Source: a virus. From it: a DNA stretch of 26,671 nt. Within the stretch, counting starts at the first letter, position 1. Every line of letters starts with the position of its first letter. The notes beneath the pieces were generated by a model. The model was not told the origin of the DNA. It did not search any database and was given only the letters and a program-made list of their open reading frames with translations. A program made the position numbers and the translations under genes. Shown here one piece after another: positions 20,397 through 26,671 of this stretch. The stretch is from IMG/VR virus record IMGVR_UViG_3300008259_000249, positions 1 to 26,671 of that record, one strand, 5' to 3'.

Positions 20397-21918
20397 TCAG
20401 TTAATCAACACGCCGCAGAACTGCGGGCCGGAGGAGGTAAGGTTACCCGCCCAGCCAATCAGTTTCACAATCATTCTGTTACTTCGCCTTTCGGCTACTG
20501 ACCACCCTTTCGGATGGCGGGGCAACCTCTTCGGGTCACCCTCTGCGGCTTCTTTGGTTATACCGCAGTTCAGACTATCGCATGACAAGCCTTTTTCGCT
20601 TGTCCCCTCTCACTTAGTCGTTCAGCCTGCTTTCGCTTGGCCCCTGTTACCCGCTTCCGGGCTTCCAAGTCAATCAGAGAGGGTTTATAGACGCCATTAG
20701 TGAATCGTAGGTTTAGCGTCTTGGTTGACAGCCTGACGGTCGCCGCCAATCGGGACAAAGTTTCTGTCCTTGTGGGGGCGGAACATCAGGTACTTGGTGT
20801 TGAGGAACCACATATGGTTCGCGTTACCGACACCGCCGTTATACGACGACGAGCCGATACCACCGTCAAGCACCACATCCGAAGCCATGCCAGCGCCGAA
20901 ATACTTCAGCGAAGCAAAGCCAGCACCAGCCATGCCCGAACCGGAGTCCGTGATGCGCTGGATAGCCTGCAACGACTGCAAGTAGAACTTGTAGTAGTTG
21001 TTGTCGGCAACGATGAGGTCAGGCTTGTCGGTACCGCGAATCAACTGAACCGCAACCGCATCCATGTAACCTTGGATGTTGCTGCTGGTCACAGCGCCCG
21101 TGCCGTCGCCAGTCGCCGAGAAGGCAACCGAACGCCAGAACTGCCACACCTGACGGTTGATGCCGCCGTAGGTGCCGGTGGACGGGCTGTCAGGCACAGC
21201 GGCAGCAAGACCCGTGAGGTTCTTACCCGCGTTGCCGGTGCCGTCACCGTAGAGGTCACCGCTGATACGGTTCGCCAGTTGCGCCTCGGCAACCTCCATA
21301 CGACCGTCGAGCAGGTCGATGATGGCTTCCTTACCCGAGTTTTGAATCATTTCAAGACCCGAGATGGACACAGCAGACGCATACTGCGTGATGCTGAACT
21401 GCGCCGCACTACCAAATGTTCACAAGGTTTCGTTACTTCCTTGCCGCCCTTTCGGACTGCTGCATATTTCTATGCAGAGCAGACTATCTCACAACCCTTT
21501 CGGGTTCTTTGCACTTCGAGCCACTTGGCCCTACGAGGAGTCACCCTCTAGTCGTTACGCCTTCCCTTTCGGGCTTGGCTCGGTGTTGCCTTCAACTAAA
21601 TGGTCAGGGTTCCACCGAATTCACAAAGTTCATTCAATGCAAATTGCTTTGCAAGGCCACTAGTATGTCAATGGGACTATTCTGACCGACATTCAGCACC
21701 TCGTAACCCGAATAGGAATTCGTGTTGTTGGTGGTGGTGTCGTTGTACATGATTTCTTGCAAAATCACATTACCGCCCGAGAATGTTTTGACATTCCCGC
21801 GCTCTTTCAGTCGACGAAGCAACGCATTGTTGTTCGTGACATTATCCGCGAGTTCACCGCTACGGGATTGGATGTTAGTGGCGATGATATCGCTGATACT
21901 GGAATTGGCATAAGCCAT
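20397..21918 (-). CDS. Major capsid protein, split by two group I introns
   Basis: Three exons: 21671-21918 (248 nt), 20715-21411 (697 nt) and 20397-20471 (75 nt) join to 1020 nt, a continuous 339-residue protein. The N-terminus is MAYANSSISDIIATNIQSRS, the middle has ALLRRLKERGNVKTFSGGNV, and the C-terminus is IVKLIGWAGN ending in CGVLIN. Exon 1 ends in NSPI and exon 2 continues SAAQFSITQY. Exon 2 ends in DRQAVNQDA and exon 3 starts IVKLIG; both junctions restore sequence familiar from this podophage capsid family. Without splicing, translation stops after 94 residues. The gene follows the scaffold gene, and the ATG has AGGAG eight bases upstream. It assembles the shell around the scaffold. 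Confidence 0.9.
20472..20714 (-). ncRNA. Group I intron 2 in capsid gene (243 nt)
   Basis: The exon before it ends in U (20715) and the intron ends in G (20472). P1: exon AGACGCU (20721-20715) pairs with internal guide GGCGUCU (20695-20689), seven pairs with the required U-G at the splice site. P10: the 3' exon AUUG pairs with UAAU (20699-20696). P3: CCCUCUC (20683-20677) pairs with GAGAGGG (20611-20605). P7: GACUA (20619-20615) pairs with UAGUC (20577-20573). P8: GACAAGC pairs with GCUUGUC (20604-20598, 20590-20584). The order P3, P7, P3', P8, P7' is the group I core. P9 hairpins with GAAA loops follow. There is no ORF. Confidence 0.92.
21412..21670 (-). ncRNA. Group I intron 1 in capsid gene (259 nt)
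   Basis: Exon 1 ends in U (21671) and the intron ends in G (21412). P1: exon CCAU plus intron UG pair with UAGUGG (21662-21657), with U-G at the splice site. P10: 3' exon UAGU pairs with ACUA (21664-21661). P3: CUUUG (21628-21624) pairs with CAAAG (21511-21507). P7: GACUA (21553-21549) pairs with UAGUC (21486-21482). P8: AACCC-GAAA-GGGUU (21506-21493). Between the P7 5' strand and P3' lie two extra hairpins (GAGG/CCUC and GGGCC/GGCUC), like the P7.1/P7.2 of subgroup IA introns, common in phage. There is no ORF. Confidence 0.9.
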
Positions 21919-21941
21919 TTCAATACTCCTATATCAGTTAA

Positions 21942-22898
21942 TTACAACCGCGAACTGGATTCATCAAACGCTTCCTCCAGCATTGCGCGGCGACTATGCG
22001 CCTTGGGAGCCGTGTTGATTCCGGGTGTGGAACCTCTGACGCTTACCGCAGCAGCCCGAGCAGCCTTTGCCGCTCGGTCTTTCACTTGCGCTTGACGCTG
22101 CACAACCTCTGCCTGTCGGGCCGATTGCACTTTGTCAAACAAATCCGAATCCAACCGAATGGCCTTCTCGTAAGCATCGTCCAGCGTCTCAGCCACCCCA
22201 GATTGGAGCAACTGAATCATCGTCGGACGCGCCTCCTCGAAGTGTTCGGCTGTCATCGAAAAACTGTTGATTTCGTTCAGCAGGGTCTGGTTCTCTGCCA
22301 TTTCCTGCTGCTGTTTCCATCCCATGACCTCGCCGCGAACGGTGTTCAGTTCGTTCTGCAACTGGTACACCATCGGGTCAACCGAGGGTTGGGCGACCTG
22401 CTGACCGCCCTGCATGGCTTGGTTAAGGTTGATGCCGTAAGACGCAGCCAACTGCGTCAGGTACGCCATCTTCTGTTGTGGGGGGCTGTTACGCAGCGTG
22501 TAGTCGGCCTGCGCGAGAGCGGCAACCGCCTGCTCGGGCTTCATCCCTAGACCTTGGATGGTCGGCAGGTACGGCTCCAACGCCTGATTCATCGCATCGG
22601 CAAACTGCGCCTTGGAAAGCAGCGGCTCTACGCCGCGCTTCATCTGCTCTTCGCGCTGCCAAGCGTATTCTTGAATCTTGGGGTCGGCCTTTGACCAATA
22701 TTCGTGGTATTCCTTCTTCCACGAAGACGGGGGCTTGCGCCATACGGGTTCGTCGGCGGGTTCAGCGGCTTGCTGCTCGGCCTGCTTCTCGGCGTACCGG
22801 CCTACCTCGTCTCTCGGCTGCGCTTCGGCGCTCTGCTCAAACTGCTGCTCCAGCAATTCCTTGCGGTCGAGCGTTTCTGCCTGTGGGGCTTGTTCCAT
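21942..22898 (-). CDS. Scaffolding protein
   Basis: A 318-residue, highly charged, Gln/Glu/Ala-rich helical protein with no hydrophobic core, the typical composition of phage scaffolds. The N-terminal third includes WRKPPSSWKKEYHEYWSKADP, a segment familiar from podophage scaffolds. The middle is a long helix (QLQNELNTVRGEVMGWKQQQ), and the basic C-terminal tail (RDRAAKAARAA-like) is followed by RRAMLEEAFDESS, likely to bind coat subunits. It lies directly before the capsid gene. ATG 22898 overlaps the previous stop (TAATG), with GGAGA upstream. Confidence 0.82.
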   Translation of the reverse strand: MEQAPQAETLDRKELLEQQFEQSAEAQPRDEVGRYAEKQAEQQAAEPADEPVWRKPPSSWKKEYHEYWSKADPKIQEYAWQREEQMKRGVEPLLSKAQFADAMNQALEPYLPTIQGLGMKPEQAVAALAQADYTLRNSPPQQKMAYLTQLAASYGINLNQAMQGGQQVAQPSVDPMVYQLQNELNTVRGEVMGWKQQQEMAENQTLLNEINSFSMTAEHFEEARPTMIQLLQSGVAETLDDAYEKAIRLDSDLFDKVQSARQAEVVQRQAQVKDRAAKAARAAAVSVRGSTPGINTAPKAHSRRAMLEEAFDESSSRL

Positions 22899-23245
22899 TA
22901 CCGTCTCCTGTGGGGGTCGTGGGTAAATCGGACTTCATCGCGCAACCGCGACAACAACCGATTGGCATCCGAATGGGTCATGTTCGCCAACTGGTGACGC
23001 AACACATCCACTCGATTGCTTTTCGGCTTCTCTTTATTGACAAACTTGGTCGGGTCTTCGTTACCGACCTCAATGCAACCGTTGGCCTTGAGGTGCCGAC
23101 GGTGCTGCGAACGCGAGGTAATCATGCGTCCGTCAATCATGGACTTGTACGGCGCAATGTCGGGAAGGATGTAGTGGTGTCGCCCACGCTCATCGCGCTT
23201 GCGCTCTACAAACTCGCCATCGACCATCACATAAGTTCGTTTCAT
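22898..23245 (-). CDS. Conserved small head protein (115 aa)
   Basis: A 115-residue basic protein beginning KRTYVMVDGEFVERKRDERG, with ILPDIAPYKSMIDGRMITSRSQHRRHLKANG as a family-like core and a helical basic C-terminus. Proteins with the PYKS-IDG-ITSRSQHR pattern lie between portal and scaffold genes in many environmental phages. I know no function. The charged C-terminal half could contact packaged DNA or scaffold. The ATG at 23245 overlaps the previous stop (ATGA). Confidence 0.75.
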   Translation of the reverse strand: MKRTYVMVDGEFVERKRDERGRHHYILPDIAPYKSMIDGRMITSRSQHRRHLKANGCIEVGNEDPTKFVNKEKPKSNRVDVLRHQLANMTHSDANRLLSRLRDEVRFTHDPHRRR

Positions 23246-23886
23246 AGCAGCAACAATACTTCTTCGTCGTCCATCTCTTGATGCTCTCGCATCAACCTTT
23301 CCACTCGGTCAAGGTCGCCCAACAAGGCATCCCAGTTAACCGTGGGTTGCTCAATGTTAACAGTTAAATGCGGTTCAACAATCCTCTCTGCAACTTCTGG
23401 TCGTGTCTCATGCAGTTGTTCGTAAACCGAGATTAACTCTTGCTTGCGCCTTTCGCGCTTCGCTTGGTCTTCGTCCCAATTTTTCTTACGCTTTTTGTCG
23501 CCTTCATGCGAGTCGTCGAGGACGATGATTGGCTGGACAGAGGCGGTGAGGGTTCCGGTTGCTCCGGTCGCTTCCACACCGATAAGCGCAGCCTCTCCTT
23601 GAAGGTCGAGAGAACCTGTTTGACCAGATGCTCCCACACCGGAAAGGGCAACCTCGACCGAATCGGTTTCATCTCCAACGACTCCAACGGCGCTGACACC
23701 CGTAAGGCCCGCCGTAATGCTTGCTCCGAGGCTTCCCGTCTCGCCTGTAGCAGAATTGCCCGAGAGCGTGACGCTTTGCGAGGTGCCAAGGCTACCAACG
23801 CCGCCGGTTCCGGTGACGCTTGTGACCGGGAGGCTGTCCCATTGCGCGTCATCCCATGTACCTGTGTCCCACGGCCCCTTCGCCAC
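23242..23886 (-). CDS. Virion protein with five 20-residue repeats
   Basis: A 214-residue protein starting at GTG 23886. Residues 4-20 have a Trp-Asp motif (PWDTGTWDDAQWDSLP). Residues 21-120 are five tandem repeats of exactly 20 residues, each around LxGVxAxGxTGSL. The rest is a charged helical domain with basic KKRKK and QAKRERRKQEL patches. It ends in DDEEVLLLL, an acidic-hydrophobic tail known at the end of such phage proteins. The repeats would form a small beta structure. The role is probably a head surface or minor structural protein. The start lacks a clear ribosome-binding site. Confidence 0.7.
   Translation of the reverse strand: MAKGPWDTGTWDDAQWDSLPVTSVTGTGGVGSLGTSQSVTLSGNSATGETGSLGASITAGLTGVSAVGVVGDETDSVEVALSGVGASGQTGSLDLQGEAALIGVEATGATGTLTASVQPIIVLDDSHEGDKKRKKNWDEDQAKRERRKQELISVYEQLHETRPEVAERIVEPHLTVNIEQPTVNWDALLGDLDRVERLMREHQEMDDEEVLLLL
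23527..23826 (-). repeat. Five tandem 60-bp repeats coding 20-residue units
   Basis: Within the 214-residue protein, LSGN, LTGV, LSGV and LIGV begin at residues 41, 61, 81 and 101, exactly 20 apart, preceded by a more divergent unit from residue 21. Each unit carries the Gly-Thr-Gly-x-Leu core TGSL or its variants. The repeat is visible at protein level; the DNA copies have diverged, so it is old rather than a recent expansion. Confidence 0.8.
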
Positions 23887-23892
23887 GACTCA

Positions 23893-24348
23893 TCACACAA
23901 TCCGCAGGAGCGCGGTTGAGGCATCGTTGGTCGGCATGGTCAGGATGAAGTTACCCGCCGTGACCGTCTGCGACCCGAAGGTGTAAACCGCTACCGCCTT
24001 GTCACCCTGACTGCTGTTGTACATCAACACCGCGTCAAACGGCGTAGTCAGCGTCACCCCGGTGTAGGTCAGCGAGGCAGAGGGAGTCCAATACGCCGTG
24101 GTTCCCGTTGAGGTGGGCGCTGTGGCGTTCGTTACCGTGATGCCACCTGCGCTGTACCCTGCGCCCGACACCTCCCCAGAGGCGTTATAGGCGGTCGTGG
24201 CAGCGTTAACCGTGGCGGTGGCTTCGTAGAGCGCAGCCTTGAAGGTGTCCTTTGCAGTCGTGCCGCGAGTCGGGGGCGCGCCGATGGCGTGTACACCGCC
24301 CAGCATCTCGACCTTGAACGAGGTACACATTGCCTGCGTGTTAGGCAT
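23893..24348 (-). CDS. Conserved virion protein (151 aa)
   Basis: A 151-residue beta-rich protein beginning MPNTQAMCTSFKVEMLGGVHAIG, with ASGEVSGAGYSAGGITVTNAT and the C-terminal GSQTVTAGNFILTMPTNDAS. This pattern is familiar from small structural proteins encoded near portal genes in environmental podophages and siphophages. No signal or membrane segment is seen. It probably lies on the virion, though which part is not known. The ATG at 24348 overlaps the previous stop. Confidence 0.75.
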   Translation of the reverse strand: MPNTQAMCTSFKVEMLGGVHAIGAPPTRGTTAKDTFKAALYEATATVNAATTAYNASGEVSGAGYSAGGITVTNATAPTSTGTTAYWTPSASLTYTGVTLTTPFDAVLMYNSSQGDKAVAVYTFGSQTVTAGNFILTMPTNDASTALLRIV

Positions 24349-24533
24349 CAGAATTTCTCCAGTTCGGGGAACAGCGCCGGGGCTTCCTTGAGGTGGACAT
24401 GGACAGACCGATGGACAAGTTCACCCTCGTGCCAATACTCGACCCAGCGCGTATGTTCGTGGTCGTTGTTAACCTCGCCCTCGCGCTTCTCCAGCAGGGC
24501 TTCATCCATCATCCCTTTGGTCGTCGTAATCAT
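24348..24533 (-). CDS. Conserved small protein after portal (61 aa)
   Basis: A 61-residue protein beginning MITTTKGMMDEALLEKREG and continuing TRWVEYWHEGELVHRSVHVHLK. Its N-terminal half is helical and its C-terminal half beta-like. The ATG overlaps the portal stop (ATGA) and its own stop overlaps the next ATG, so it is translationally coupled to the portal. I recall similar proteins at this place in other phages. Function unknown. Confidence 0.72.
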   Translation of the reverse strand: MITTTKGMMDEALLEKREGEVNNDHEHTRWVEYWHEGELVHRSVHVHLKEAPALFPELEKF

Positions 24534-26671
24534 TGCAGTCGCGGCTCCAGTTCGAGGGTCTGCTGCACCGCCTCCACGCCCACAGCCCGACCGTCAGGGC
24601 CACGAATGATGCGCTTCGGGGCGGTCAGCGTCGAAAGGGCAGAGCGCACGCCCTTCATGTTCTCGTCGTTGGACGATGCCATCTGACCGTAGAGCGCCAC
24701 GAGGTTTTGCATGGCCTGCCTCACCTCACCGCCCATGTCCTGCATGACGCGCTCGGTGACGGCTTGCTGCTGCTCCAGAGCGGGGATGTCGAGGCCGGGG
24801 TTAGCCGAGATGCGTGCCACCATGATTTTGGTTGCAGCGTCCAAGTCTGCCTTGTACTTCGCCATCTGCTGTTCGGCGGCGATTTTCTGTTGTGCAAGTT
24901 GCGCCTCAAACTGCTGTTTCAGCGATTCAAGTTGCTGGTCGTTCTGCGCCTTCATCGCCTCGACCTGCGAAGCCTGCTGCAACTTCGCCTGCTCAACCTG
25001 CATCATCATCTGCGCCTTCGCCTGCTCGGCCTGCGCGACCATCTGTGCGCGTTGCGCCTCCGGGTTCTCACGCGGTTGCTGTGCAGCCATCTTCAATTGT
25101 TCCACCGCTGCGTCAATGCTGCCCTCAAGCGGTCGAGCCGCCTTGAACGCCTGCACGCCGTACTTGAGCAAGTCCATCATCACCGGGATGAGTTCGGGCG
25201 ATGCTTGCCCAACTGGGAGCGCCTGTTGCAAGAAGCCACCGAAGGCTTGCAGGAACTGCATCCTGTCCTGCTTCTCTTGCGCCTCGTCAATCTGCACAAG
25301 GCTGTCAGCGGCGATGTCAATGCGGAAATTACGCAACGGCTTGTCGCGGATGAGTTGCAACGCCTGCGGGATGAGCGCCTTGTCAGCGTCTGACATCTGC
25401 TCGGCGGCGGCGTAGGCGAGGATGGTCTGCGGCTGGTAGTGCAGGCACATCACCTGCGCCTTCAGCCGAATGACCTCGGTAGCGTAGAGCGCCACATCCT
25501 CCTGCATCGACCGCAGACGCAGGCCAGCGTACTGACCCTTAATCTGCTGCGCGGTTGCAGTCTCCGAGGCGGCAGACTGACCACGGATGATGTCAGCGAT
25601 GCCCGTGATTTCGTATATCTGACCCTTGATGTCGGCACGCGCTTGGTAGCATTGCAGAAGCGCCTGCGCGATGGTGTCGAGCGGCAGAAGGTCGATGCTG
25701 CCCTTGAGTCCACCCTTTTCGCCAAACGCTGCCCATTTGTCTACCGGGATGAGGGCGTTGTTGTCGCCCTCGGTCATCAGGCGTTGGAGCGCAGGTTGGC
25801 TTGCGTCGTACACGCCGCGCACCCGCAGAGCCTTCACCAATCCGTCGATACGGTCAGACAGGATGTCCAACTCCATCGCTTGGTCTTGGTACAGCACGAA
25901 GTCCGGGACGGGTACGAGGTTGTCCGAGGTCGTCGTGGCGTACAACGGTTTCGGACAAGGAAAGAACCCTTCCACGCCGAGCGGGTCTTCGCGCACATCA
26001 ATGAAGTGCGGCATACCCTTGCAGAACCAATAAACCTTTAGCGTCTCCTTGTCCCACAACTCGCATATTTTGGCGAGGTTGTACTGACGCTTGCTGTCGC
26101 GGTAGGCGTTGAGCGTCTCCGGGCCTTGGTCGGTCGGGATGGTGCGTGCCATTTCCTCGCCAAACCGCTCTACGATGGCCTCACGGGTCATGTAGACCCA
26201 GCGCCATACCTGTCCTACCTCTTCCCAAGTGCGCCCTTGAGAGTGTCCAAAGTCTTTCCAATGCACATAGTCAACCGGGGCGCGTTCGTACTCGACCTGC
26301 TCCAGCGGCGGCGGCGCACCTTCACCGGCTTCGATGTCCGAGGTGATAGATAGACCGTCATCCTCAACCCCGATGGGGGCCACATGGGGTTCGTACCGCA
26401 CCCATGAGGTTCCGCGACCGCCGAGGAATCTATCCTCGACATCGTATTTCATGGTCGAGCGGAAGTCGGGGTAATGCTCAATCTCAAAGTCTACGGCGCG
26501 TTCAATGAGGCGTGATGCCACGCGGCCCACGGGGTCGTTGTCACCGAAGCGGCGCTGTACATCAGCCTTCGGGAGTTTGGCGTAGACGGCAGGAATCAGC
26601 GTTTGGACATTTGACCACAGGATGTTGAACTTTGCCGTCTCGTTGCCGCCCGAGCCACGGGTATCGTCGCG
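24530..26671 (-). CDS. Portal protein (5' end beyond window)
   Basis: An open frame of 713 residues running off the right end, so the start is not visible. The visible N-terminal part reads KFNILWSNVQTLIPAVYAKL, then PKADVQRRFGDNDPVGRVAS, the typical opening of podophage portals. DFEIEHYPDFRSTMKYDVEDRFLGGRGT, EYERAPVDYVHWKDF and IYEITGIADIIRGQSAASETATAQQIKGQYAG follow, matching the stem and clip regions. The C-terminus is a long Gln/Ala coiled coil (QAEQAKAQMMMQVEQAKLQQ), like the barrel of P22-type portals. It forms the dodecameric vertex through which DNA is packaged and ejected. Confidence 0.93.
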   Translation of the reverse strand, partial: RDDTRGSGGNETAKFNILWSNVQTLIPAVYAKLPKADVQRRFGDNDPVGRVASRLIERAVDFEIEHYPDFRSTMKYDVEDRFLGGRGTSWVRYEPHVAPIGVEDDGLSITSDIEAGEGAPPPLEQVEYERAPVDYVHWKDFGHSQGRTWEEVGQVWRWVYMTREAIVERFGEEMARTIPTDQGPETLNAYRDSKRQYNLAKICELWDKETLKVYWFCKGMPHFIDVREDPLGVEGFFPCPKPLYATTTSDNLVPVPDFVLYQDQAMELDILSDRIDGLVKALRVRGVYDASQPALQRLMTEGDNNALIPVDKWAAFGEKGGLKGSIDLLPLDTIAQALLQCYQARADIKGQIYEITGIADIIRGQSAASETATAQQIKGQYAGLRLRSMQEDVALYATEVIRLKAQVMCLHYQPQTILAYAAAEQMSDADKALIPQALQLIRDKPLRNFRIDIAADSLVQIDEAQEKQDRMQFLQAFGGFLQQALPVGQASPELIPVMMDLLKYGVQAFKAARPLEGSIDAAVEQLKMAAQQPRENPEAQRAQMVAQAEQAKAQMMMQVEQAKLQQASQVEAMKAQNDQQLESLKQQFEAQLAQQKIAAEQQMAKYKADLDAATKIMVARISANPGLDIPALEQQQAVTERVMQDMGGEVRQAMQNLVALYGQMASSNDENMKGVRSALSTLTAPKRIIRGPDGRAVGVEAVQQTLELEPRLQ

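Noticed and set aside
20397-20588. Separate small gene of 63 residues ending in IVKLIGWAGN
   Set aside because: The first 39 residues are intron sequence read as protein; only the last 24 are coding, as capsid exon 3.
20697-21371. Capsid gene starting at an internal Met
   Set aside because: The frame is open upstream through SAAQFSITQYASAV, which continues exon 1 after splicing; the Met is not a start.
20700-21551. 283-residue plus-strand reading frame across the capsid gene
   Set aside because: It is antisense to exon 2 and intron 1, and has no ribosome-binding site or recognisable domain.
21634-21918. Separate 94-residue gene or frameshifted capsid pseudogene
   Set aside because: The first 82 codons are capsid exon 1; the rest is intron. 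P1, P10 and P7 pairings fit splicing, not decay or assembly error.

Overview
The window is part of a tailed-phage genome with a podovirus-like (P22/T7-type) virion gene set. It carries a portal, scaffold, major capsid protein, head-tail adaptor, tail nozzle, ejection-type proteins and tail fibre, and no long tail tube, sheath or tape-measure gene. Strong Shine-Dalgarno sites and families common in proteobacterial phages suggest a Gram-negative, probably proteobacterial, host; this is inference. No integrase, terminase or DNA polymerase lies in the window. The portal gene runs off the right end, so the terminase is probably just beyond it.

Layout: at 1-700 there is a small Cys4 microprotein, hairpins, a leftward Cro/YdaS-like repressor and a divergent control region. 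At 704-5058 a rightward early operon, almost every start overlapping the previous stop, encodes a recombination module: DUF1071/Sak3-like annealing protein, YqaJ/lambda-type exonuclease, SSB-like protein, NinB and YbcO/DUF1364. A GT8-like glycosyltransferase and several unknowns sit among them. At 5064-5134 a tRNA-Gln(TTG) lies exactly where rightward and leftward genes converge. From 26671 down to 5134 is one leftward late cluster: portal, small head proteins, scaffold, capsid, decoration-like proteins, adaptor, nozzle, GNAT, S74 protein, ejection proteins, fibre, holin-like proteins and an M15 endolysin remnant.

The main discovery is that the major capsid gene (20397-21918) is split into three exons by two ORF-less group I introns of 259 and 243 nt. 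Both splice sites follow the group I rule (exon ends in U, intron ends in G). P1, P10, P3, P7 and P8 pairings can be drawn by hand, and splicing restores one 339-residue capsid frame. The introns differ in architecture: one has extra P7.1/P7.2-like hairpins, the other does not. They are the only sizeable non-coding stretches in an otherwise gapless 21-kb late cluster.

Two other oddities stand out. The M15 endolysin has lost its central zinc-binding segment in frame. The tail fibre is split by a -1 shift at a GGGG run, with its S74 chaperone domain in the second frame.
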